Positions 58,463 through 64,000 of a stretch of DNA of 64,000 bases are shown here, one piece after another. How positions within the stretch are numbered: position 1 is the stretch's first letter; each line of letters begins with the position of its first letter. The translations under genes and the position numbers were made by a program. Under the pieces are notes generated by a model, which searched no databases, was not told where the DNA came from, and saw only the letters and a list, made by a program, of their open reading frames with translations. The stretch comes from Arthrobacter sp. SLBN-100 (GTDB lineage: Bacteria > Actinomycetota > Actinomycetes > Actinomycetales > Micrococcaceae): NCBI RefSeq assembly GCF_006715305.1, contig NZ_VFMY01000002.1:62001-126000 (forward strand), read 5' to 3'.

Positions 58463-59754
58463 GATTTTTCTCCAGAGGTCGGGGCCCCGGTTGGGAACGT
58501 GAAGCGGTGCGGCGCGCGAAGTTCTCTGGTGGCGATGGAACGCAGGTGTGCCTCGTCGGGCCCGTCGAAAATCCGCATGGCACGGTGCCAGCCCCACATT
58601 GCCGCCAGCGGCACATCGTCGCTAACTCCGGCCGCGCCATGGATCTGAATTGCCCTGTCGATGATCTCGCCGGCCATGCGGGGAACGGCGACTTTTACCA
58701 TGGAGACCAGCTGTGCTGCGGCCTTGTTTCCATGCTCATCGATCGTGGCGGCGGCGTGCTGGCAGAACAGCCGGGCCTGGTCTACCGCGATCCGGGACTC
58801 GGCGATTTGTTGTTGGATGACACCTTGGTCCGCCAGCGGCTTTCCGAACGCCACCCGAGACTGCGCTCTATTGCTCATCAGGGACAGAGCCCGTTCGGCT
58901 GCTCCGATGGCGCGCATGCAGTGATGGATCCGTCCCGGACCAAGCCGGGCCTGGGCCGCGGTGAACCCTTCTCCTTCACCACCGAGCAGGTTCGCGGCAG
59001 GGACCCGCACGTTATGGAAGGCGACCTCGCAGTGTCCGTGTTGATCCTGCCGGCCAAAGACCGGGACAGAGCGCAGGATTTCCACACCCGGGGCGTCCCG
59101 CGGCACCAGCACCATTGATTGCTGGCGGTGGCGGGGAGCGCCAGGATCGGTCTTGCCCATTACGATCAGCACCTGGCAGCGGGGGTCCGCCGCGCCGCTG
59201 GTCCACCACTTCCGGCCGTTGATGACATAGTCCTGCCCGTCCCGTTCGATCCGGGTCTCAATGTTCGTCGCGTCGCTGCTGGCCACCTGCGGCTCCGTCA
59301 TTGCGAACGCGGACCGGATACTGCCTTCCAACAGGGGCTCCAGCCAGGTCCGCCGCTGCTGCGTGGTCCCGAACATGTGCAGGAGTTCCATGTTCCCGCT
59401 GTCCGGGGCCTGGGAATTAATAGCTTCCGGTGCCAACTCCAGGCTCCAGCCGCTCATCTCCGCCACCGCAGAATAATCCAGCTGACTGATCCCAGAGACC
59501 TCCGGCAAAAACAGATTCCAAAGCCCCCGGTGCCGCGCTTGAACTTTGAGCTCCTCCACTACTGGCGGCACTGTATGATCATCTGGCCCGGCCGCCACCC
59601 GGTACGCGTGATACTCTCGCTCAGCCGGAAACACAAACTCCTGCATAAAATCCTGCATCACACCACGAAGCTCAGCCCCCCGCACCGAAGGCCGAAGGTC
59701 CAACGACGCGTCCGCAACCCGCTGCGTAATACGAGATAGCTGCACGTTGCCCAT
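58459..59754 (-). CDS. Acyl-CoA dehydrogenase (ACAD10/11-like)
   Basis: A 431-residue FAD enzyme. AFAMTEPQVASSDATNIETRI is the FAD/substrate loop. Later RSRVAFGKPLADQGVIQQQIAESRI and the C-terminal IDRAIQIHGAAGVSDDVPLAAMWGWHRAMRIFDGPDEAHLRSIATREL with the Gly-rich FAD end typical of this group. It would dehydrogenate the CoA ester produced by the adjacent kinase pathway. ATG 59754 chosen, with GAAAGG upstream. 59755-60181 holds no gene. Confidence 0.9.
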   Translation of the reverse strand: MGNVQLSRITQRVADASLDLRPSVRGAELRGVMQDFMQEFVFPAEREYHAYRVAAGPDDHTVPPVVEELKVQARHRGLWNLFLPEVSGISQLDYSAVAEMSGWSLELAPEAINSQAPDSGNMELLHMFGTTQQRRTWLEPLLEGSIRSAFAMTEPQVASSDATNIETRIERDGQDYVINGRKWWTSGAADPRCQVLIVMGKTDPGAPRHRQQSMVLVPRDAPGVEILRSVPVFGRQDQHGHCEVAFHNVRVPAANLLGGEGEGFTAAQARLGPGRIHHCMRAIGAAERALSLMSNRAQSRVAFGKPLADQGVIQQQIAESRIAVDQARLFCQHAAATIDEHGNKAAAQLVSMVKVAVPRMAGEIIDRAIQIHGAAGVSDDVPLAAMWGWHRAMRIFDGPDEAHLRSIATRELRAPHRFTFPTGAPTSGEKS

Positions 59755-60181
59755 AGAAATTGCCTTTCGTCGTACAGACCCGTCGGGTCGAGGAGTCCAT
59801 AAGTGAAGCTTCGAAGGTTGAAATGATGTTCGACTGCTCATCAACTTATGCGCAATTCGAGCCGACTTCGTCATGCCCCCGTGCATTCAATCTGTGCTGG
59901 AGTGCACGGTCGCTTTACGGCCACGTTTTGACATGGTTGATCCTGGCCGGCCGTAAAGATAATCCGTGTGCTACGGAGAAGCCTCCGTGCGCCGGCACGA
60001 AAGTTAAGCAGGTCAAATCCTTCTGAAGTGTGCCTCGCGTCTCGCAGTGACTTCAAGCCGTTCATTGCCGCTGTTGCTCGCAGCACTAGTTCCGTCCCCG
60101 CCTCCCGGCAGCTTGTCCACGCCAATGGAGTTGGAGTCAGGGGACGCATCGAATGCGTTGTCGTACGTCCCGCCTGCCGTG

Positions 60182-61549
60182 TTACTTACTACCAGTATTT
60201 ACAGTCGCATCCGGACGGACAACCGCGACTAGAGTTGACGTCACGTGCGCATCCGTGCGGGCCCGACCCGGCAGTTGCACGTAGAACATCAATGCGAACG
60301 CCACGACGTATGCAATGCCGAGGCCCCAGGCGACACCCGCAAAGCCGAAGCTGGGAAGGATGACTGCCACTGCTGCGGGCCCCAACAGGGCAGCCATGCC
60401 GGTGCTCAAGTTGATAACGCCGAGCCCGGCCACCTTTTCGTTGGACGCGATCGAAGGGACGAGCGCGGAAATTGGGACGAACGCAGCGTTGCCGAGCCCG
60501 AGGAGAATCATTAGGAGGACGATCACCAGGAAATTCGGGCCTACCCACTGGGGTACTAAGAAGAGCGCGACCATCGCGATCGCGCTGATTGGCGCCGCGA
60601 TCCATTGCACCGTGTTGGCCCAGCCGATTCGATCACTGAGCCAACCGAAGAAGAGCATGGCCGGAACCGCGGCGATTCCCAAGAATGTGAAGGAAAGGAT
60701 CGCTAGCCCAAGTGGCAAGTGGATTACGCCTGTGATGTAGGGCACGTAGTAGACCCCCATTGCAATAATTCCTCCGAGGTTGATGAGCTTGACTAAGCCG
60801 CCCATACCCACCTTCGGCTGACGCCAGATAATTGTGAGTGCCTCTTCAAATGCTTTGCCCAGGTTCTCCGAGGTTCGTTGCGTGCCCTGACCAGTTGAGT
60901 CACGCACAAGCAGCACACCAATGAGTCCACCAGCCAATGCGACTCCCAATCCGATCCAAAGTGTGGCGATTGGGCCCAAGGTCGGCACAAGGTAGCCGGC
61001 GAGGACGTTTCCAAAAATAATCTGGCCTGCGGTGTAGGCGAACCAGAACCAAGCTTGAGTCCCCGCTTCCTGACCCGCTTTCGCTCTTGCATCGAGCCAG
61101 ACAAGGAATGCGAACACGTAAAGTGGGGTGCCTGTCCCACGCAGCGCATACGTGATCAGGATGAACCAGTAGTTGCCCGTCGGTAGAGCTAGTCCGATGA
61201 ACGCAGCGTCAATGATCACCCAGAAGATCAGCCCTGCCGCCATGACGCGGCGTGGTCCAAATCGCGCGCACAAGGGCCCGACGGCATACGATGTGACCCC
61301 AACGACGATCCCGAAGGCGGTGACTATCCACGCGGCTTCGCTCAGAGGGATATGGACGGCGGTAGTGAAGAACTGGGAGATCCAAGCGACTTCTAGCCCG
61401 TCGCCGACGACAAACACAATAACAGCCAGGATTCCCCAAGCCATGCCGGAGGGAAGGCCAACGCGCTCGGCGCGGGTAAGGTGTACTGGGGCAGCAGGGG
61501 CGGGTCGGTCTTGCAGGCCCGTCAGCGCCCTTTCATTTCGTGAGGACAT
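60182..61549 (-). CDS. Major facilitator superfamily transporter
   Basis: A 455-residue MFS protein with 12 hydrophobic segments. Loop 2-3 carries GPLCARFGPRRVMAAG and loop 8-9 FGWLSDRIGWANTV, both variants of the G-x-x-x-D/R-R-x-G motif. N-terminal cytoplasmic tail of about 35 residues. Likely a proton-linked importer for an aromatic or organic acid processed by the surrounding cluster. Confidence 0.85.
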   Translation of the reverse strand: MSSRNERALTGLQDRPAPAAPVHLTRAERVGLPSGMAWGILAVIVFVVGDGLEVAWISQFFTTAVHIPLSEAAWIVTAFGIVVGVTSYAVGPLCARFGPRRVMAAGLIFWVIIDAAFIGLALPTGNYWFILITYALRGTGTPLYVFAFLVWLDARAKAGQEAGTQAWFWFAYTAGQIIFGNVLAGYLVPTLGPIATLWIGLGVALAGGLIGVLLVRDSTGQGTQRTSENLGKAFEEALTIIWRQPKVGMGGLVKLINLGGIIAMGVYYVPYITGVIHLPLGLAILSFTFLGIAAVPAMLFFGWLSDRIGWANTVQWIAAPISAIAMVALFLVPQWVGPNFLVIVLLMILLGLGNAAFVPISALVPSIASNEKVAGLGVINLSTGMAALLGPAAVAVILPSFGFAGVAWGLGIAYVVAFALMFYVQLPGRARTDAHVTSTLVAVVRPDATVNTGSK

Positions 61550-61609
61550 TTCTGATCTCTCCTTCGAGTTCGTATATCAGCGTGGTCGTGCAGTGTGACG
61601 ATAAGCGGG

Positions 61610-61815
61610 AGTCGTCTGCGCAACGCTCCCATCTGGGACTCAAGCTGTGCCCACGTATGTTCAGTTCGAGTCCCGTCCTCTGCGATGTCCACGATCGCGA
61701 CAGTTTCCGCCGTTTGCGGTTCCCGGGCATACTTAAGAACACTTTCGGCGAAGTTCAGCCGGGCCTGCGGGTACCAGACCGCCCCCGGCATGCGTTCCGT
61801 GGCCAAAGCCGGACT
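61610..61815 (-). pseudogene. Remnant of acetoacetyl-CoA synthetase-type ligase
   Basis: ATERMPGAVWYPQARLNFAE then ETVAIVDIAEDGTRTEHTWAQLESQMGAL matches the N-terminal part of acetoacetate-CoA ligases (MPGA.WFPGA.LNYAE...V...EDG....TW.EL...V..L). It breaks off after about 65 codons. No adenylation signature follows. Truncated and dead. Confidence 0.7.
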
Positions 61816-61922
61816 GTGGAAGCCTTCCGATTACACCGAAATACTGTCGCCGGCGCGGAGTTGTGTCATCGTGTGCGCCGGCGTCGGCGGCAGGGCTCGT
61901 TGGGTAAGGATCATGGCGTGCC

Positions 61923-62780
61923 TCAGACGAATTCATTCCGGATCGACCCGATGCCCTCCACAGTGCTGGTGAGCACATTTCCAGCGCGCATCAGCACGCC
62001 GCGGGGCGCCCCCACGCCGGCGGGCGTTCCGGTGAAGATGAGGTCGCCGGGGTAAAGCGTTACAACCTGGGACAGGTTGGCAATGGTCTTGGGCACGGAG
62101 AAGATCATGTCGCGGGTGTTGCCGTCCTGGACCATCCACCCGCCGTCTCCTTTCCCTTCGGTCCCAGGGCCTTCGAGCACCGCCGAGATGGACAGGGCAT
62201 CCGGGTCGGTCAGTTCATCGACCGTCGTGACTGCCGGCCCAAAGGGGGCGAAATTGGGGTACGACTTGCCCAGGCTGAACTGGGGTACAGGCCCGCGGCG
62301 CTGTACGGTGCGTTCGCTGTAGTCCTGGCCGACGCAAAGCCCTGCGACGGCGTTCCACGCCTCTTCCTCGGTCGCTCGGTGGACCTGCTGACCCATCACC
62401 ACAACCAGCTCCGTCTCGTAATCGACGTCATCACTAGGCAGTTCGACTGTTGCATGGGGGCCAGCCAGTGCGGAGCGGAACTTCGTGAATACGACCAAGT
62501 CCTCCGGATAGGGCAGCTCTGCTTCGTCGGCATGGTCTGTGTAATTAAGTCCGATGGCAAAGATCTGTGCCGGGGCCGGAACGGGGGCCCCGAGTTCCTG
62601 CACGTCAAACGGCTCGGCAGCGGCGTAGTCGGCGCTGCCGGCCCATTGCTGGAACTCCTGCCAGCGCGTGTAGACCGCCTGCGGGTCCGAACTGAACAGA
62701 CCGCCCGATGCAGTCTCGATGTCAAGGGCGCGCCCGTCGTGCAGCAGGACTGCCCGGTTGCGGAGATTGGCGATGCGCAT
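61923..62780 (-). CDS. Fumarylacetoacetate hydrolase-family protein
   Basis: A 285-residue FAH-superfamily enzyme. IFAIGLNYTDHADEAELPYPEDLVVFTK, DYETELVVVMG (metal-binding Asp/Glu) and the C-terminal LYPGDLIFTGTPAGVGAPRGVLMRAGN are the family landmarks. It hydrolyses or hydrates ring-cleavage products or acylpyruvates. ATG 62780 begins MRIANLRNRAVLLHDGRALD. It stands 86 bp from the ring-cleavage gene on the same strand. Confidence 0.9.
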   Translation of the reverse strand: MRIANLRNRAVLLHDGRALDIETASGGLFSSDPQAVYTRWQEFQQWAGSADYAAAEPFDVQELGAPVPAPAQIFAIGLNYTDHADEAELPYPEDLVVFTKFRSALAGPHATVELPSDDVDYETELVVVMGQQVHRATEEEAWNAVAGLCVGQDYSERTVQRRGPVPQFSLGKSYPNFAPFGPAVTTVDELTDPDALSISAVLEGPGTEGKGDGGWMVQDGNTRDMIFSVPKTIANLSQVVTLYPGDLIFTGTPAGVGAPRGVLMRAGNVLTSTVEGIGSIRNEFV

Positions 62781-62866
62781 AACTATGGTCCTTCTTGTTT
62801 GTATTGGAAATCAATGAACGCGTAGCAACTCAGTGGCGTGGGGATATCCCACTGAAGCTCAGCGGA

Positions 62867-63586
62867 TCAGCGGTTGGCGGGCATGAGCGTTCCTGCACCT
62901 TCGGGAAGGTGTTCTGCCCATTCGGGATGCTCGGCCAGGCGGGCAGGCCATACGTCGGGGAAGTTTGTCGGGCTTCCCGGGTTCGCAGGAAGGTAGTTAC
63001 CCGCATAGGCCCCGCGCTGGATGCTGTCAAAGTCCAGCCCGTCCCTGCGGGCTGCAAGGAGCTTTTCGGGATCGAATTGTGCCCCGATTTGGTCTGCGGC
63101 GAACTCCCGGGATGCCCACATCCATTCCGTTGACTTGTCCCAGGCACCGAATACGTCCACTTGGATCTCAACGCCGTTGCCGTCCGGATCCACGTAGTAC
63201 ATCGACATGGTCATGCCGTGGTGGAGGCAGATTTCGGGGAGGATGCCGGCGTCCCTCAACCGCTCGTAGTTATCAAGCCACTGATCGGAGCTGGCGTATT
63301 CGAAGGCCGTGTGGTGCAGTCCTACCGTATGAGGCTTGTCCACCGGGACTTTGGTTCCGGGCAGGCGCAGCAGCGCAATCCGATGGTTGGCCTCGTCGTT
63401 GGTCATCCACGCGGCATGTTCGGCGTAATAGACCGGCTGCAGGCCGCAGACCTGTTCGTACCAGTGGACCATTGCGTCCACATCGAGCGTCATGAACGTG
63501 GCATGGTGCAGCATCGGGACTTTGATCGGACGCGGCTTGCGTACGTTGGCGTAGATCGACTTTTCGGGCGTGGTTGCACTTGGCAT
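62867..63586 (-). CDS. VOC-family extradiol-type dioxygenase
   Basis: A 239-residue vicinal-oxygen-chelate protein. LHHATFMTLDVDAMVHWYEQVCGLQP starts the first beta-alpha-beta unit (metal His). GLHHTAFEY then supplies the second His, and YYVDPDGNGVEIQVD the Glu ligand. It should cleave a catechol-like ring or act on a related substrate with Fe(II). Between a flavin monooxygenase and an FAH hydrolase, a ring-hydroxylation, ring-cleavage, hydrolysis order is suggested. Confidence 0.88.
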   Translation of the reverse strand: MPSATTPEKSIYANVRKPRPIKVPMLHHATFMTLDVDAMVHWYEQVCGLQPVYYAEHAAWMTNDEANHRIALLRLPGTKVPVDKPHTVGLHHTAFEYASSDQWLDNYERLRDAGILPEICLHHGMTMSMYYVDPDGNGVEIQVDVFGAWDKSTEWMWASREFAADQIGAQFDPEKLLAARRDGLDFDSIQRGAYAGNYLPANPGSPTNFPDVWPARLAEHPEWAEHLPEGAGTLMPANR

Positions 63587-63640
63587 GGTTGTTCCTAGCG
63601 TTGTTTGGCCGGAGATTTAGGTTGTCGGCTTGGATCCGCG

Positions 63641-64000
63641 TCAGACGCGGGCGGCGGGAATCAGCGCGTTGACTCGCAGTACTTGGGACAGGGCCACGCG
63701 AAGCGCGTCTGTAGGGTCGGCCGGCCGGTTCATGCTCCGCCAGGCGATATAGCGGTCAGGCCGAACGAGGAGGGCACCCTCATGTCCCACTTCCTTGACA
63801 TCGGCCCAGTCGTGGTAGGGATCGGCAATGTCGCTTCCGCCGATTTGTTGGACACGCACGTCGACGCCGAACTCGTCGGTGACGGTTGCTGCGGCGTCAC
63901 GCCATCCGGCGTCGTCGAGCCCCACGATGAGCGAGAAGCTTAGTCCGCTGACGAGGTCGAGACTTGAGATGGGCTGCCGATCCCGCTCGAGTCTTGCGTG
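63641..64000 (-). CDS. Flavin monooxygenase C-terminus, partial
   Basis: The frame runs in from the right edge without a start. LERDRQPISSLDLVSGLSFSLIVG then the thioredoxin-like C-terminal domain (VTDEFGVDVRVQQIGGSD..., EGALLVRPDRYIAWRSM) is the tail of FAD-dependent aromatic hydroxylases (PheA/MhpA group). The FAD-binding domain is outside the window. It probably hydroxylates the aromatic substrate before the extradiol cleavage by the next gene. Confidence 0.8.
   Translation of the reverse strand, partial: HARLERDRQPISSLDLVSGLSFSLIVGLDDAGWRDAAATVTDEFGVDVRVQQIGGSDIADPYHDWADVKEVGHEGALLVRPDRYIAWRSMNRPADPTDALRVALSQVLRVNALIPAARV

Noticed and set aside
1..64000. CRISPR arrays, tRNA and rRNA genes
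   Set aside because: No regularly spaced short repeats, no cloverleaf with the conserved T-loop sequence and no ribosomal RNA segments were seen. The repeats present are long leaders or simple inverted repeats.

Overview
The window looks like a high-GC actinobacterial sequence, most likely an Arthrobacter, Paenarthrobacter or Pseudarthrobacter plasmid or an integrated plasmid. The basis is the codon use, the fructan (levan) enzymes, the actinobacterial SOS box and the type of mobilisation genes. There are no rRNA or tRNA genes, no CRISPR array, and no replication initiator or ParA gene in the window.

Layout. 1-6.9 kb: a lipoprotein running off the left edge, a remnant of an ATP-dependent DNA ligase, a plasmid-type coiled-coil protein, a UmuD/UmuC mutasome behind a SOS box, a secreted HNH nuclease, a compact stem-loop cluster and a helicase-associated-domain protein. 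6.9-18.3 kb: accessory genes almost all pointing right (DUF4192, a DprA-like protein, a ParB-like protein, a redoxin, SSB, a ribbon-helix-helix-like protein, an excisionase-like HTH protein and several unknowns). Four of these genes start directly after near-identical copies of a roughly 365 bp folded leader. 18.8-23.4 kb: mobilisation module, with a candidate oriT between divergent genes, a MobC-like protein, a relaxase and a coiled-coil protein. 23.4-30.3 kb: an accessory island with a DUF1016/PDDEXK nuclease, a large four-TM protein and its overlapping partner of unknown function, a zinc-finger HNH nuclease and a small HTH protein.

30.5-36.6 kb: a LacI-type regulator divergent from an ABC importer and an aspartase/fumarase-superfamily lyase. 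36.6-37.8 kb: a decayed serine resolvase and small orphan genes. 37.8-53.3 kb: a fructan island on the minus strand, with three GH32 fructanases, one GH68 levansucrase, a GH13 alpha-glucosidase, an ABC sugar importer without its ATPase, and a LacI-type regulator. A shared promoter/operator module sits in front of the importer and the levansucrase. 53.5-55.6 kb: scarred DNA with a YceI gene. 55.8-64 kb: a minus-strand aromatic/acyl-CoA catabolic cluster with at least two decayed ligase genes, running off the right edge inside a flavin monooxygenase.

How it fits together. The 7-18 kb genes resemble the leading region of a conjugative plasmid: SSB, a ParB-like protein, DprA-like and other small accessory genes, polarised toward the candidate oriT. 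The repeated leader carries a 15 bp long-range inverted repeat closing about 175 nt, a nested 8 bp stem and alternative internal hairpins. I propose it is either a single-stranded-DNA promoter family, functionally like Frpo/ssi of F-type plasmids, or a multi-copy cis-regulatory RNA. This is the strongest candidate here for an undescribed system. In the fructan island, the cell could make levan from sucrose (GH68), degrade it (GH32) and import and cleave the products (ABC, GH13).
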